A stretch of 64,000 bases of DNA, taken from Arthrobacter sp. NIO-1057. GTDB taxonomy: Bacteria; Actinomycetota; Actinomycetes; Actinomycetales; Micrococcaceae. The position numbers and the translations under genes are program-made. Under the pieces are notes generated by a model that was given only the letters and a program-made list of their open reading frames with translations, did no database searches and was not told the origin of the DNA. Location of the stretch: positions 1,188,196-1,252,195 of the forward strand of contig NZ_FMAT01000001.1 in NCBI RefSeq assembly GCF_900094805.1, in the 5' to 3' direction. Positions 29,201 through 39,054 of this stretch are shown piece by piece. Positions within the stretch are counted from its first letter, which is position 1; every line of letters starts with the position of its first letter.

Positions 29201-30147
29201 GCGTCGAGCACCATGCCCTTTGGCGAGTTGCCATTAGCCAAGAATGCGTTAATAACCTTCAGGCGCTTGAGTGCACGAGCCTTCTTCTGGCCCTTGCCGT
29301 TCTCAATGACGGTCTTCAGCTCTTCAGCTTCGCCAGCCAAATCGAAGTTTTCCAGACGCTTCTGGATTGCTTCTGCACCCATGGAGCCTTCGAAGTACAG
29401 TCCGTACTTCTCACGCATGGTGCGGTACAGGCCTTCATCACCTTCGAGGTCAGCGACCTTCAGGTTCTTGAAGCGTTCCCATACTGCACGCAGGCGCTCA
29501 GCTTCAGCCTTGGCACGCTTGTCGATCTGCAGCACAGTCTTCTCGGCCAGGGTACGAGCCTTGTTCAGCTCAGCGTTCTTCGCGCCGTCTGCTTCCAGCT
29601 TCTCCAGCTCTGCTTCCAATTCGGCTGCAACAGCCTTCTTGTCAGCTTCGGCGTTGGTAGCCAACTGACGCAGTTCCAGATCGTGCTGGGCCTGCAGGTT
29701 AGGCATTTCAGCGTGGCGACGCTCTTCGTTAACGCTGGTGATCATGTAGGCAGCGAAGTAGATGACCTTTTCCAGGTCCTTCGGAGCCAGATCAAGCAGG
29801 TAGCCCAAGCGCGAAGGAACGCCCTTGAAGTACCAGATGTGGGTCACCGGAGCAGCAAGCTCGATGTGGCCCATGCGCTCACGACGAACGTTCGCGCGAG
29901 TCACCTCAACGCCACAACGCTCGCAGATGATGCCCTTGAAGCGCACGCGCTTGTACTTACCGCAGTAGCATTCCCAGTCGCGGGAAGGGCCGAAGATCTT
30001 TTCGCAGAAAAGACCGTCCTTCTCCGGCTTGAGGGTGCGGTAGTTGATGGTTTCCGGCTTCTTGACCTCGCCGTAGCTCCATCCACGGATTTCTTCCGCG
30101 GTGGCGAGGTTGATTCGCATAAGGCCGAATGAGGAATCGCTGGACAT
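26257..30147 (-). CDS. rpoC: RNA polymerase subunit beta'
   Basis: The 1296-residue subunit has the N-terminal zinc finger ([20 protein letters not shown], residues about 60-80), the catalytic [12 protein letters not shown] with three Mg-binding Asp, the bridge and trigger helices, and the second zinc site ([14 protein letters not shown]). Length is normal for actinobacteria, which lack the long E. coli insert. It pairs with beta to form the catalytic centre. ATG follows AAAGGA by seven bases, 98 bases after rpoB. Confidence 0.98.
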   Translation of the reverse strand: MSSDSSFGLMRINLATAEEIRGWSYGEVKKPETINYRTLKPEKDGLFCEKIFGPSRDWECYCGKYKRVRFKGIICERCGVEVTRANVRRERMGHIELAAPVTHIWYFKGVPSRLGYLLDLAPKDLEKVIYFAAYMITSVNEERRHAEMPNLQAQHDLELRQLATNAEADKKAVAAELEAELEKLEADGAKNAELNKARTLAEKTVLQIDKRAKAEAERLRAVWERFKNLKVADLEGDEGLYRTMREKYGLYFEGSMGAEAIQKRLENFDLAGEAEELKTVIENGKGQKKARALKRLKVINAFLANGNSPKGMVLDAVPVIPPELRPMVQLDGGRFATSDLNDLYRRVINRNNRLKRLLDLGAPEIIVNNEKRMMQEAVDSLFDNGRRGRPVTGPGNRPLKSLSDMLKGKQGRFRQNLLGKRVDYSGRSVIVVGPQLKLHQCGLPKQMALELFKPFVMKRLVDLNHAQNIKSAKRMVERYRPQVWDVLEEIITEHPVLLNRAPTLHRLGIQAFEPQLIEGKALQLHPLVCGAFNADFDGDQMAVHLPLSPEAQAEARILMLSSHNILKPSDGRPVAQPSQDMIIGLHHLTTKRAHEVGAGRVFSTVSEAIMAKDLGELHLNAPIKVRVENFVPSADQPAPEGWEPGTPALLDTSLGQVLFNDTLPADYPWVATVAGKDALSEIVNDLAERYPKVIAAATLDNLKDAGFYWSTRSGVTVAISDITSNMDKAAILAPYEERAAKVQASYDKGLIADTERRQDLIDIWTKATDEVAEAMKNGMEELNTINRMVTSKARGNYLQLRQIAGIRGLVSNPKGEIIPRPIKSSYREGLSVLEYFIATHGARKGLADTALKTANSGYLTRRLVDVSQDVIVREEDCGTKRGLTVAIADNSAGIRVKHETVENSAYTRTLAADVKNAEGTVLATAGSDVGDVLIDELYAAGVDEIRVRSVLTCDSAVGTCALCYGRSLASGKTVDIGEAVGIIAAQSIGEPGTQLTMRTFHTGGVASADDITQGLPRIQELFEARTPKGVAPMSEVTGRVSIEDDEKQLRVVVTPDNGDEKQAYPVLRRARLLVEEGQNIVAGTQLTSGTLDPKQVLRVLGPREAQKFLVREVQDVYQSQGVGIHDKHVEVIVRQMLRRVTVIESGETDLLPGELADRSRFTAANRKAVSEGKRPAAGRDEMMGITKASLATDSWLSAASFQETTRVLTQAAMEGKEDPLRGLKENVIIGKLIPAGTGLDRYTQVAVEPTDEAKATLFTGTSAFSSGLYDDALEGGLSPEFRAISMDDYDHGSDFR

Positions 30148-30245
30148 ATGGTCCTTTTCTCTCTTCTGTGGTGTCTGAAGTCGATACGAATGAGGGTTGA
30201 ATTTTCGGCCGCTGCCTGCAGGGCTACTGCAGGCAGGGCGTCAAA

Positions 30246-33200
30246 TTAAACTTCCTCTACGGAGTTTGGCTCCGACCGGGAAAGGTCGATGCCCAGCTCT
30301 TCAGCGGCGCGGAACGATTCCTCGTCCGACTCACGCATTTCGATTGTGTTGCCGTCGGTACCAAGTACCTCAACGTTCAAGCACAGCGACTGCATTTCCT
30401 TGATAAGCACCTTGAACGATTCTGGAACACCAGGTTCTGGAACGTTCTCGCCCTTGACGATTGCTTCGTAGACCTTCACGCGACCGTGGATATCATCCGA
30501 CTTGATGGTCAAGATTTCCTGCAGCGTGTAAGCGGCACCGTATGCTTCCAGTGCCCAAACTTCCATTTCACCGAAGCGCTGGCCACCGAACTGGGCCTTA
30601 CCACCCAGTGGCTGCTGGGTGATCATGGAGTATGGACCGGTGGAACGGGCGTGAATCTTGTCGTCCACCAGGTGGTGAAGCTTCAAGATGTACATGTAGC
30701 CCACGGAGACTGGATCTGGCAACGGATCGCCGGAACGACCGTCAAACAGTTTCGCCTTACCGGAGTTGCCAATCAGGCGCACACCATCACGGGTCTTGTT
30801 GGTCGAATCCAGGATGCCACGGATTTCTTCTTCCGAAGCACCATCGAACACTGGGGTTGCCACGGTGGTGGAACCCGACTCGCGTGGCAGGTTAGGCAGA
30901 TCGCGAACCCATTCAGGCTCGCCTTCGATCTTCCAACCCTGCTTGGCAGCCCAACCCAGGTGGATTTCCATAACCTGACCGACGTTCATACGGCCTGGCA
31001 CACCCAGTGGGTTCAGGATGACGTCCAGCGGGGTGCCGTCTTCCAGGAATGGCATGTCTTCAAGCGGCATGATGCGCGAGATGACACCCTTGTTACCGTG
31101 ACGACCTGCAAGCTTGTCACCGATCGAGATCTTACGCTTCTGAGCAACGTAGACGCGCACCAGCTGGTTCACACCAGGTGAAAGGTCATCGTCGTTGTCG
31201 CGGTCGAAGATACGAACACCGATTACGGTGCCGGACTCGCCGTGTGGAACCTTCAGGGAGGTATCGCGAACTTCGCGGGACTTCTCACCGAAGATGGCAC
31301 GCAGCAGGCGCTCTTCTGGGGTCAGCTCGGTTTCACCCTTAGGGGTGACACGGCCTACCAGCACGTCGCCGGCTTCAACTTCAGCACCGATGTAGACGAT
31401 GCCACGGTCATCAAGCTGGGAGAGGATGTCTTCCGAAACATTCGGGATGTCGCGGGTGATTTCCTCGGCACCAAGCTTGGTGTCGCGGGCATCAACCTCG
31501 TGCTCTTCGATGTGAATCGAGGTGAGCACGTCGTCGAAGATCATGCGCTGGGAGAGGATGATCGCATCCTCGTAGTTGTAACCTTCCCAAGACATGAAGG
31601 CCACCAACAGGTTCTTACCCAGGGACAGCTCACCGGAGTCGGTGGACGGACCGTCGGCGATGATCGACTGGTATTCCAGACGATCGCCTTCGGAGACGCG
31701 CACGCGCTGGTTGTAAGCGTTGCCCTGGTTCGAGCGAGCGAACTTCATGATTGGGTACATCGACTCGGTGCCGTCATCGTTCATGACAACAACCAGATCA
31801 GCGGAAACCTCGGTGACCACACCTGGCTTGGAAGCAACTACGGAGTCGCCGGCGTCAACTGCCGCGAACTTCTCCATGCCGGTACCAACCAGTGGGCGCT
31901 CACTCTTGAGCAGCGGCACAGCCTGGCGCTGCATGTTGGCACCCATCAGTGCGCGGTTGGCATCGTCGTGCTCGAGGAATGGAATCAGGGCGGTTGCCAC
32001 TGACACCATCTGGCGAGGCGAAACGTCCATGAAGGTCACTTCATCGGAGCCCACGATCACAGGCTCACCGCCACCGCCCTTTTCACGGACCAGTACGGTG
32101 TCTTCTACGAAGCGACCGTTCTCATCCAAAGGCGCGTTAGCCTGAGCGATGTAGTGCTGCAGCTCGTCGTCTGCGGTCAGGTAGTCAACCTCGTTGGAGA
32201 CAACACCGTTGGACACACGACGGTATGGGGTTTCGATGAAACCAAAGGCGTTAATACGACCATAGGTTGCCAACGAACCGATCAGACCAATGTTTGGACC
32301 TTCGGGAGTTTCAATCGGGCACATACGTCCGTAGTGCGACGGGTGAACGTCTCGAACTTCCATGCCTGCACGGTCACGGGACAGACCACCTGGGCCCAGC
32401 GCCGAAAGACGACGCTTGTGGGTCAGACCGGCCAGTGGGTTGTTCTGGTCCATGAACTGCGAGAGCTGCGAGGTTCCGAAGAACTCCTTGATGGCAGCAA
32501 CCACAGGGCGGATGTTGATCAGGGTCTGCGGGGTGATGGCCTCGACGTCCTGGGTGGTCATGCGTTCACGCACAACACGCTCCATACGGGACAAACCGGT
32601 GCGGACCTGGTTCTCGATCAGTTCGCCAACAGCGCGGATACGACGGTTACCGAAGTGGTCGATATCGTCGATGTTCACTGGGATGTCAACGATCTCGCCC
32701 TTGCGGGTACCCTGAACGGTCTTCTCGCCTGCGTGAAGTGCAACGAGGTAACGGATCATGGCGACGAGGTCATCGAGTGCCAGTACCGAAGCGTTCTCAG
32801 CGTTAACCGGAGTCTCGACACCGAGCTTACGGTTCAGCTTGTAACGGCCAACCTTCGCCAGATCGTAACGCTTAGGCTCGAAGTACATGTTCTTCAACAG
32901 TGCCTGAGCAGCTTCAACCGTTGGAGGCTCGCCTGGACGCAGCTTGCGGTAGATATCCAGCAGCGCTTCGTCCTGATCCTTGATGCTGTCCTTTTCCAAG
33001 GTAGCGCGCATCGAATCGTACTGGCCGAATTCAGACAGGATCTGTTCTTCGCTCCAGCCCAGAGCCTTAAGCAGCACGGTGACCGACTGCTTACGCTTAC
33101 GGTCAAGGCGTACGCCGATCTGGTCACGCTTGTCGATTTCCAGCTCGAACCATGCACCACGCGATGGGATGATACGTGCCGAGTAGATCGTCTTGTCACT

Positions 33201-33752
33201 GGTCTTGTCCGGTGCGGACTCGAAGTATGCACCTGGGGAGCGCACCAGCTGGGAAACAACGACACGCTCAGTGCCGTTGATGATGAAGGTGCCCTTTTCG
33301 GTCATCAGCGGGAAATCGCCCATGAACACGGTCTGCTGCTTGATTTCGCCGGTTTCATTGTTCATGAATTCGGCCTTGACGTACAGCGGTGCCGCGTAAG
33401 TGGCGTCGCGGTCCTTGCACTCTGCGATTGAGTACTTAGGATCAGCGAACTCCGGCTCCGAGAAGCTCAAGGACATGGTGTCCTGGAAGTCCTCAATTGG
33501 GGAGATTTCCTCGAAGATTTCAGCCAAGCCCGAGGTTTTTGGCACGCTGGTGTCACCAGCGGCTTCAGCCTTGGCAAGACGCTCTACCCAGTTCTGATTG
33601 CCGACGAGGCGGTCAAAGCTCTCGGTCTGCAATGCCAACAGGTTAGGCACTTCAAGTGGTTCGTGAATCTTTGCAAAAGAAAGTCGGCCAGCGTATGCAG
33701 CATCGCGAGCCGAACTAGCGGTTTGGTTGTTAGGGTTGCTCGAGGCGACCAA
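30246..33752 (-). CDS. rpoB: RNA polymerase subunit beta
   Basis: The TTG at 33752 (VASSNPNNQ after the start) is preferred over the TTG at 33767 because GGAAGGA sits six bases before it and because actinobacterial RpoB usually starts this way; the product has 1168 residues. The rifampicin pocket at about residues 427-453 reads [20 protein letters not shown] with the Asp, His and Ser resistance positions unchanged, so rifampicin sensitivity is expected. The C-terminal [20 protein letters not shown] clamp sequence is typical. It is first in the rpoB-rpoC unit. Confidence 0.97.
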   Translation of the reverse strand: MVASSNPNNQTASSARDAAYAGRLSFAKIHEPLEVPNLLALQTESFDRLVGNQNWVERLAKAEAAGDTSVPKTSGLAEIFEEISPIEDFQDTMSLSFSEPEFADPKYSIAECKDRDATYAAPLYVKAEFMNNETGEIKQQTVFMGDFPLMTEKGTFIINGTERVVVSQLVRSPGAYFESAPDKTSDKTIYSARIIPSRGAWFELEIDKRDQIGVRLDRKRKQSVTVLLKALGWSEEQILSEFGQYDSMRATLEKDSIKDQDEALLDIYRKLRPGEPPTVEAAQALLKNMYFEPKRYDLAKVGRYKLNRKLGVETPVNAENASVLALDDLVAMIRYLVALHAGEKTVQGTRKGEIVDIPVNIDDIDHFGNRRIRAVGELIENQVRTGLSRMERVVRERMTTQDVEAITPQTLINIRPVVAAIKEFFGTSQLSQFMDQNNPLAGLTHKRRLSALGPGGLSRDRAGMEVRDVHPSHYGRMCPIETPEGPNIGLIGSLATYGRINAFGFIETPYRRVSNGVVSNEVDYLTADDELQHYIAQANAPLDENGRFVEDTVLVREKGGGGEPVIVGSDEVTFMDVSPRQMVSVATALIPFLEHDDANRALMGANMQRQAVPLLKSERPLVGTGMEKFAAVDAGDSVVASKPGVVTEVSADLVVVMNDDGTESMYPIMKFARSNQGNAYNQRVRVSEGDRLEYQSIIADGPSTDSGELSLGKNLLVAFMSWEGYNYEDAIILSQRMIFDDVLTSIHIEEHEVDARDTKLGAEEITRDIPNVSEDILSQLDDRGIVYIGAEVEAGDVLVGRVTPKGETELTPEERLLRAIFGEKSREVRDTSLKVPHGESGTVIGVRIFDRDNDDDLSPGVNQLVRVYVAQKRKISIGDKLAGRHGNKGVISRIMPLEDMPFLEDGTPLDVILNPLGVPGRMNVGQVMEIHLGWAAKQGWKIEGEPEWVRDLPNLPRESGSTTVATPVFDGASEEEIRGILDSTNKTRDGVRLIGNSGKAKLFDGRSGDPLPDPVSVGYMYILKLHHLVDDKIHARSTGPYSMITQQPLGGKAQFGGQRFGEMEVWALEAYGAAYTLQEILTIKSDDIHGRVKVYEAIVKGENVPEPGVPESFKVLIKEMQSLCLNVEVLGTDGNTIEMRESDEESFRAAEELGIDLSRSEPNSVEEV

Positions 33753-34368
33753 GATGGATCCTTCCAAAGACCGTCAGGTTTCCGAACGCTTACCGTGCTA
33801 AGGTACCTGCCGTAGGACAGTTCCTCTTTTTGGACCGCACGAACCCACCGCTATATGAAGGTCGCGCGCGCATACAGTAAGGCGCAAATTTCTACTCTAC
33901 CGGAGGAATTTGCGGTTGTCGATACTCGGTGCCCAAATTCGTGCTATAGTTTTCGTCCCCTAAATTCCGAATACAGCGCCTGGCTGTCTTCACTCACTGA
34001 CACAGTGCTTTCGAACCCTTCCGTTCCGCTGTGCATTTAGCCTATTGACACCATTATTTCCCGGAATACCGCATTCAGTGAGCCACTGACGATTCGCACG
34101 GTGGCCGGAGTTTGTATGCGCAAATATGAACACCTATGCGTTTTGTCACATCGGTCAAGTTTTCTCGTCAAATAAGGTCTTACGACTCCGACAAGAAACT
34201 TCTTTCAAAAGAATTCCTTGTCCATCAGAACGCTGCGCCCAGAAGATCTGTTCCCCCACCTTTGATTCTTGCTCCTTCCAAATTCGTGTGTGACGCTGCA
34301 GGTCGCTTCATGGAAACTTCATGCCCTTGTGACTATGCTGGGGCAAACATCGAAGGAACGGAGATCAA
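33753..34368 (-). promoter_or_regulatory. rpoB-ybaK divergent intergenic region
   Basis: The 616 bases between rpoB and the divergent ybaK hold no plausible gene. They should carry the rpoBC promoter and a leader. CGCAAATT (33883-33890) and AATTTGCG (33907-33914) form a perfect eight-base inverted repeat around a 16-base loop, possibly a leader hairpin or an operator. Short frames of 60 to 78 residues in both directions lack ribosome sites. Confidence 0.45.
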
Positions 34369-34866
34369 GTGAACAAGTTACAGTCCGATGAAGCATTGAC
34401 CCGCGTTACCCTCGACGCGTCACGCCGAAATATCCCCATTGAGCTGGTGCCCCGCGACAAGGTGAACTCTCTGGAAGAAGCAGCAGAGGCTTTAGGGATC
34501 AAACCCGCACACCTGCTCAAGTCTTTAGTAATTAAGAAGTCCGACGACACTTTCGTTTTTGCGCTGATTCCGGGTGGACGCAAGCTGGACTGGGCCAAGT
34601 TGCGAGGCGAAATAGGCGTCAACAAGCTCTCCCTACCGGATGCAGACATCGCTTGGGATGTCACTCACTACGAAAGTGGAACGATCACACCATTTGGCTC
34701 GCACACTGTGTTGCCAGTGTTTATCGATGCCAGCGTATTCGAAGAACCGGTACCCGAGCATATCGGTCTGGGAAGTGGAGATCGAGGACACGGCTTATTG
34801 GTACGCCCGCAGGATCTTGTCACCGGGTTTGATGCCACGATTGCTGATATTTCGGCTTCGATATAG
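34369..34866 (+). CDS. ybaK: YbaK/EbsC-type aminoacyl-tRNA deacylase
   Basis: The 165-residue protein starts with GTG behind GGAGATC. The YbaK/ProX fold is shown by LGIKPAHLLKSLVIKKSDD (the Lys at the active site), FALIPGGRKLD, and GSHTVLPVFIDAS with GDRGHGLLVRPQDL. Such enzymes hydrolyse misacylated tRNA, most often Cys-tRNA(Pro). Which tRNA is edited cannot be told. Its last 47 bases overlap the 3' end of the convergent acyltransferase, which is unusual in length. Confidence 0.88.
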   Translation: MNKLQSDEALTRVTLDASRRNIPIELVPRDKVNSLEEAAEALGIKPAHLLKSLVIKKSDDTFVFALIPGGRKLDWAKLRGEIGVNKLSLPDADIAWDVTHYESGTITPFGSHTVLPVFIDASVFEEPVPEHIGLGSGDRGHGLLVRPQDLVTGFDATIADISASI

Positions 34867-35989
34867 CCGGCACTGGGCGGGTCATCACCTTCTTGACCCA
34901 CGCTGTGGAGACGGTGAGGGTCTTGATGGTGGCGTTGCGCAATGGCAAGCCCAGCGGCTTCTCTACAAAGCGTGCCACCAGATAAGCGAATCCGAGCATC
35001 GCACCAATCAGTCCGAAGAGCAGCACGTATTTGTTTACGACGCCGTGCAGTTCTTCAATAATCCACCAGCCCCACAGTTGGTGGAATAGGTACAGCGGGA
35101 AGGTCAAGGAGCCGGCGACAGCCAGCCATTTGGCTTGAATGTGCTTAAGCGGGGTCAATGTGCACACTGCCAAGAGCGCAACGCAAAGTACTGCCAGGAC
35201 TTGAAAATGCCAGGCTGGGACATCAAGTCCGGATAATTCGCTGGCATCCTGTTGTCCCTTGATCCCGGTAAAGAACGCTGCGACAGCAGTATTGCCGGCG
35301 ACTAGGATCCAACGCATCAGGGTATGACCGTTTTGGTAGATCAGGTACAGCACCATGCCTGCGGCGAAGAGTGCCGCGTACTCGCCGGCCACCTTGTCCT
35401 GCAGCTGATTAAGATTGGTGAAGTGTAAGTAGAGGCCAAGAGCTGGCCAGAGTGTGCAGAGCACCATGATGTGCTTGACCTTGGTCAGTTTCAAGGCAAG
35501 AAGCAGTCCCAATAAGAGATAGAACCGGAGCTCAACCCACAGGGTCCAATAGACCCCGTCGAGGTTCTGGACACCGAAGGCTCCCTGGAACATGGTGAGG
35601 TTCGGAAGGATATCGCTGGCTGCACGACCACCATTACCTTCAGGCCAAATCACCAACGACAGAACGGCAGCGGCAATAACGGCGACCCAATAGGCTGGAT
35701 AGAGCCGTCCAACTCGTGAACCGATAAAGCCGACGATGTTTTTCCCTTGCAGGGACATGAGGATGACGAACCCTGAAATCAGGAAGAATAGCTGCACGCC
35801 TAATTGCCCGTACCGGGTAAATTCAGAAAGCACTGGCCAGAATTCGGGAGCTTTACTCCCCCAGTGCTCATGCCCCCAGGCTGTGTAGTGGTAAAACACC
35901 ACGAAGAGAGCGGCGGTGATTCGCAACGCGTCTAATAGACCAAGTCTCGGCGCAGATGCGGGGGGCCGTGGAGCTAATGAATTCGACAC
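34820..35989 (-). CDS. Acyltransferase 3 family membrane protein (OafA/YrhL-like)
   Basis: The 389-residue protein has about ten hydrophobic helices. The N-terminal signature is present: LDALRITAALFVVFYHYTA with the catalytic His, QLFFLISGFVILMS, and SRVGRLYPAYWVAV. These enzymes O-acylate cell-surface or secreted sugars. No polysaccharide genes are near, so the acceptor is unknown. The 3' end overlaps ybaK. A linker with Pro/Ala precedes the first helix. Confidence 0.88.
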   Translation of the reverse strand: MSNSLAPRPPASAPRLGLLDALRITAALFVVFYHYTAWGHEHWGSKAPEFWPVLSEFTRYGQLGVQLFFLISGFVILMSLQGKNIVGFIGSRVGRLYPAYWVAVIAAAVLSLVIWPEGNGGRAASDILPNLTMFQGAFGVQNLDGVYWTLWVELRFYLLLGLLLALKLTKVKHIMVLCTLWPALGLYLHFTNLNQLQDKVAGEYAALFAAGMVLYLIYQNGHTLMRWILVAGNTAVAAFFTGIKGQQDASELSGLDVPAWHFQVLAVLCVALLAVCTLTPLKHIQAKWLAVAGSLTFPLYLFHQLWGWWIIEELHGVVNKYVLLFGLIGAMLGFAYLVARFVEKPLGLPLRNATIKTLTVSTAWVKKVMTRPVPAISKPKYQQSWHQTR

Positions 35990-36074
35990 CCAATTAGCGT
36001 ATGCAATGAACTTGAATAAACGCTGTTAATAGAAACGTTATAAAACAATTCAGATGAAAGTACCAGTTAACGGC

Positions 36075-36110
36075 TAAGGGGCCCACAGGCTTTCGCCTGT
36101 GGACCCCTTA
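36075..36110 (-). terminator. Terminator after rplL
   Basis: TAAGGGGCCCACAGGC and GCCTGTGGACCCCTTA pair around TTTC with one mismatch, 27 bases past the rplL stop. The minus-strand exit GCCGTTAACTGG is only weakly T-rich. It ends rplJ-rplL and stands between rplL and the acyltransferase gene, so rpoBC is not transcribed from here. Confidence 0.85.
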
Positions 36111-36137
36111 ACAATAAGTTGCGAGTGACCGCGGAAC

Positions 36138-36512
36138 TTACTTAACGGTGACGGTAGCGCCGGCAGCTTCCAGAGCTTCCTTAGCCTTCTCGGCAGCGTC
36201 CTTTGCAACACCCTCAAGCAGAGCCTTTGGAGCGCCGTCAACGAGCTCCTTAGCTTCCTTCAGACCCAGGGAGGTGATGCCACGAACTTCCTTGATCACT
36301 GCGATCTTCTTGTCGCCAGCCGACTCAAGGATAACGTCGAATTCGGTCTTCTCTTCAGCAGCAGCTTCGCCGCCAGCCGCAGGACCGGCAACTGCAACAG
36401 CAGCAGCGGTTACGTCGAAGGTCTCTTCGAATTCCTTAACGAACTCGGAAAGTTCGATGATGGTCATTTCCTTGAATGCGGAAAGCAGCTCTTCGTTGCT
36501 GAGCTTCGCCAT
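36138..36512 (-). CDS. rplL: 50S ribosomal protein L7/L12
   Basis: The 124-residue protein has the N-terminal dimerisation helices ([20 protein letters not shown]), the flexible Ala/Gly/Glu hinge (about residues 35-55), and the C-terminal factor-binding domain with [20 protein letters not shown]. Four copies bind L10 and recruit translation GTPases. It lies 72 bases after rplJ. Confidence 0.98.
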   Translation of the reverse strand: MAKLSNEELLSAFKEMTIIELSEFVKEFEETFDVTAAAVAVAGPAAGGEAAAEEKTEFDVILESAGDKKIAVIKEVRGITSLGLKEAKELVDGAPKALLEGVAKDAAEKAKEALEAAGATVTVK

Positions 36513-36584
36513 GGTCGGCGTCCTTTCGGTTTTGGCCCGAAGGCCTAATGAATTTGGGATTACGTTGCGAGAGATCGCGAAAGC

Positions 36585-37106
36585 TTAGGCTTCTGCCGGA
36601 GCTTCCTCGGCAGCTGCGCCACCGTTCTCTTCGAGCTTTGCACGCAGTGCGTCGACCACGCGAGCAGCAGCGGAGGCCGGAGCCTGCAGTACTGCAGCAA
36701 CGCGAGCGAGCTGGGTTTCGCGGGATTCCAGTGCGGCCAGAGCAGCGATGCCACTCTGATCCAGCGCCTTACCTTCGAACCAGCCGGTCTTGATAACCAG
36801 CTTGTCGTTAGTCTTGGCGAATTCCGTGAGGCTCTTAGCAGCAGCAACAGCGTCGCCCTTAACAAAGGCGATAGCGGTTGGGCCGGAAAGCTGCTCATCG
36901 AATGCATCGATGCCAGCGTTCTTAGCTGCGATTGCGGTCAAGGTGTTCTTCACAACTGCGTACTTGGTCTCCTGACCAAGCGAGCGGCGTAGATCCTTGA
37001 GCTGTGCAACGGTAAGCCCACGGTATTCGGTCAAGACAGCCGCGGTTGATTCGTTAAAGTCCGCAGTGATTTCTTCAATCGCTGCAGTCTTGCTCGGGGT
37101 TGCCAT
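36585..37106 (-). CDS. rplJ: 50S ribosomal protein L10
   Basis: The 173-residue protein carries TAAIEEITADFNESTAAVL and YRGLTVAQLKDLRRSL at the N terminus, which binds 23S rRNA and the leader, and a C-terminal helix that binds L12 dimers. A GGAAGGAG site precedes the ATG. An attenuator-like hairpin lies 52 bases upstream, suggesting feedback or termination control in the leader. A 546-base gap separates it from rplA. Confidence 0.98.
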   Translation of the reverse strand: MATPSKTAAIEEITADFNESTAAVLTEYRGLTVAQLKDLRRSLGQETKYAVVKNTLTAIAAKNAGIDAFDEQLSGPTAIAFVKGDAVAAAKSLTEFAKTNDKLVIKTGWFEGKALDQSGIAALAALESRETQLARVAAVLQAPASAAARVVDALRAKLEENGGAAAEEAPAEA

Positions 37107-37157
37107 AACACTCCTTCCGGGGATTTGTTCGGTACCGTTTCAAAACCGGCGAGGCCA

Positions 37158-37187
37158 TAAAAATAGCCCCGCGCAGGAGCACAGGGC
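37158..37187 (-). promoter_or_regulatory. rplJ leader attenuator-like hairpin
   Basis: On the minus strand GCCCTGTGC and GCGCGGGGC form a nine-pair stem with two G-T pairs around a TCCT loop, followed at once by TATTTTTATGG. This is an intrinsic terminator shape only about 50 bases before the rplJ start, in the transcript leader. It fits an attenuator or the terminating half of an L10 leader. Regulation by L10-L12 is known in other bacteria and inferred here. Confidence 0.65.
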
Positions 37188-37299
37188 AGTTTAACTCATT
37201 CAAGTCAAAGCAAATCTATGTAACCTGCGTTGGTTGTCCTTGCGGACCTTTAGGAACATTTGGAAACCAAAAGTTCAACCGACGGTCTTCGGTATTTCT

Positions 37300-37329
37300 A
37301 GTCTAAGTTAGATCAGTGGAACACGGCAA
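37300..37329 (-). promoter_or_regulatory. Candidate rplJ promoter
   Basis: Minus-strand TTGCCG and TAGACT are 18 bases apart, a fair match for a housekeeping sigma-factor promoter. Transcription would begin near 37293, leaving a leader of about 190 bases before rplJ that contains the attenuator hairpin. Assigned by eye only. Confidence 0.45.
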
Positions 37330-37384
37330 ATCGAAGCCATGAATCGGCCCATGATTCTGATCACGTAAAAGAAGTTTGAAGTGA

Positions 37385-37513
37385 CGGGACTTTTTACCGG
37401 CGCTTGGGGAACGCGGGCAAAAAGTCCCGCCGGATCTAGAAGCTTGGGGAACTTCTAGACCTCACCGGTGTATGAACTTGGGGGTTCCATACACAGGCGA
37501 CCGAGAATCTCGG
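37385..37513. repeat. Three consecutive hairpins sharing a CTTGGGG loop, plus a fourth short hairpin
   Basis: Hairpin 1 has an 11-base perfect stem CGGGACTTTTT/AAAAAGTCCCG (37385-37429) with an inner GCG/CGC and loop CTTGGGGAA. Hairpin 2 has stem TCTAGAAG/CTTCTAGA (37435-37459) and the same nine-base loop. Hairpin 3 (37469-37493) has stem TGTATGAAC/GTTCCATACA with one bulge and a loop opening TTGGGG. CCGAGAATCTCGG (37501-37513) is a fourth palindrome. The stems differ but the loop is kept. The element lies between the rplA terminator and the candidate rplJ promoter. Confidence 0.7.
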
Positions 37514-37596
37514 CATTCAAAGCCTATCACCGGCAATAATACTTTCCTACCCGCACACGGATTTTGTGGGATACATTGCGTTTGGCTGGTTAAAAG

Positions 37597-37634
37597 GCAA
37601 GGGAGCATGCCGACTAGTCGGCATGCTCCCTTGC
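37597..37634 (-). terminator. Terminator after rplA
   Basis: GCAAGGGAGCATGCCGACT and AGTCGGCATGCTCCCTTGC form a perfect palindromic stem of about 17 pairs, 19 bases past the rplA stop, and the minus strand continues CTTTTAACC. It ends the rplK-rplA transcript. Confidence 0.9.
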
Positions 37635-37652
37635 TGAGTTAAGCTACTGAGC

Positions 37653-38357
37653 TTAGGCCTCGACGCGAGTTACGTTCGGGTCAACAGGGATACCTGGACC
37701 GAAGGTGGTTGCGAGGGTAGCCTTCGAGATGTAGCGACCCTTCGAAGCCGAAGGCTTCAGGCGCAATACCTCGTCAAGAGCTGCTGCGTAGTTCTCGGTC
37801 AGCTGCTTGGCGTCGAACGAAACCTTGCCAATGATGAAGTGCAGGTTCGAGTGCTTGTCGACGCGGAAGTCGATCTTGCCGCCCTTGATGTCGTTAACAG
37901 CTTTAGCAACATCCATGGTGACGGTGCCGGTCTTAGGGTTTGGCATCAGGTTACGTGGACCCAGTACCTTACCCAAGCGGCCAACCTTACCCATCAGGTC
38001 AGGGGTTGCAACTGCTGCGTCGAAGTCGGTCCAGCCGCCCTGGATCTTTTCGATCAGGTCGTCCGAGCCAACGAAATCGGCGCCAGCTTCACGAGCTGCT
38101 TCTGCCTTGTCACCGTTAGCGAAAACAACAACACGAGCGGTCTTACCGGTGCCGTGTGGAAGGTTTACGGTACCGCGAACCATCTGGTCAGCCTTACGTG
38201 GGTCAACACCCAAGCGGAAAGCAACCTCAACGGTCGAGTTGGTCTTCTCGCCTGCGGTCTCCTTTGCCAAGGCGATTGCCTCAGCTGGGCTGTAGACGTT
38301 GTTGTCGGCATCGATCTTAGCCGCGGCGGCTACGTATGCTTTGCTGCGCTTTGCCAT
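37653..38357 (-). CDS. rplA: 50S ribosomal protein L1
   Basis: The 234-residue protein has the two-domain L1 fold with MRG-type central signature ([20 protein letters not shown]) and the RNA-binding [20 protein letters not shown] at the N terminus. L1 forms the mobile stalk that handles deacylated tRNA and in some bacteria represses rplKA. It lies 135 bases after rplK. Confidence 0.98.
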   Translation of the reverse strand: MAKRSKAYVAAAAKIDADNNVYSPAEAIALAKETAGEKTNSTVEVAFRLGVDPRKADQMVRGTVNLPHGTGKTARVVVFANGDKAEAAREAGADFVGSDDLIEKIQGGWTDFDAAVATPDLMGKVGRLGKVLGPRNLMPNPKTGTVTMDVAKAVNDIKGGKIDFRVDKHSNLHFIIGKVSFDAKQLTENYAAALDEVLRLKPSASKGRYISKATLATTFGPGIPVDPNVTRVEA

Positions 38358-38492
38358 CTGCGTTTTCTCCTTATGCAGTCGTGGTCATATGGACCGCGCG
38401 CGGTCCTGCCACGGGCGAATCGATCAGGTGATCGTTCCGCCTTAGATTAAATTCTTTGGTGCTCTTCACTAGGTGAACAGCGGAAGACGGAA

Positions 38493-38924
38493 TTAGCCTT
38501 CTACGGTGACACCCATGGAGCGAGCGGTACCGGCGATGATCTTAGCTGCGGCAGCCAGATCGTTAGCGTTCAGGTCAGCCATCTTGGTGGTGGCGATTTC
38601 CTCAACCTGTGCCTGGGTCAGGTTTGCAACCTTCAGGGACTGAGGAGTGCCGGAACCCTTAGCAACGCCAGCAGCCTTCTTGATCAGCTCAGCTGCAGGA
38701 GGAGTCTTGGTGATGAAAGTGAACGAACGGTCTTCGTATACGGTGATCTCAACTGGAACAACGTTACCGCGCTGCGACTCGGTCGCTGCGTTGTAAGCCT
38801 TGCAGAATTCCATGATGTTGACGCCGTGCTGACCAAGCGCTGGACCAATTGGAGGAGCTGGGTTAGCAGCACCTGCCTGGATCTGCAGCTTGATGAGTCC
38901 GGTGACCTTTTTCTTTGGGGCCAT
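38493..38924 (-). CDS. rplK: 50S ribosomal protein L11
   Basis: The 143-residue protein has [20 protein letters not shown] at the N terminus, with the Pro pair contacted by thiostrepton, and the C-terminal rRNA-binding domain. L11 forms the GTPase-associated centre and is needed for RelA activation. It lies about 130 bases after nusG on the same strand. Confidence 0.98.
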   Translation of the reverse strand: MAPKKKVTGLIKLQIQAGAANPAPPIGPALGQHGVNIMEFCKAYNAATESQRGNVVPVEITVYEDRSFTFITKTPPAAELIKKAAGVAKGSGTPQSLKVANLTQAQVEEIATTKMADLNANDLAAAAKIIAGTARSMGVTVEG

Positions 38925-39054
38925 GTCGGGTCCTTCTTACTCTTGCGGTTCCCGCAGCACAGGAGCGTGGTACGGGGATCTGGCTATCGTGGCGCGACAG
39001 CCAAACGCGCCCTCACACCGATAAGCGATCAGTATGGGGCACGAAGACTTAATA

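Noticed and set aside
27628-30132. Plus-strand frame of 834 residues opposite rpoC
   Set aside because: It is antisense to a highly conserved gene, has no ribosome site, and its length follows from codon bias of rpoC. The same applies to 22518-25289 opposite fusA and to 32154-33431 opposite rpoB.
37385-37513. CRISPR array
   Set aside because: The units share only a loop and differ in stem, spacing and length; there are no spacers and no cas genes.
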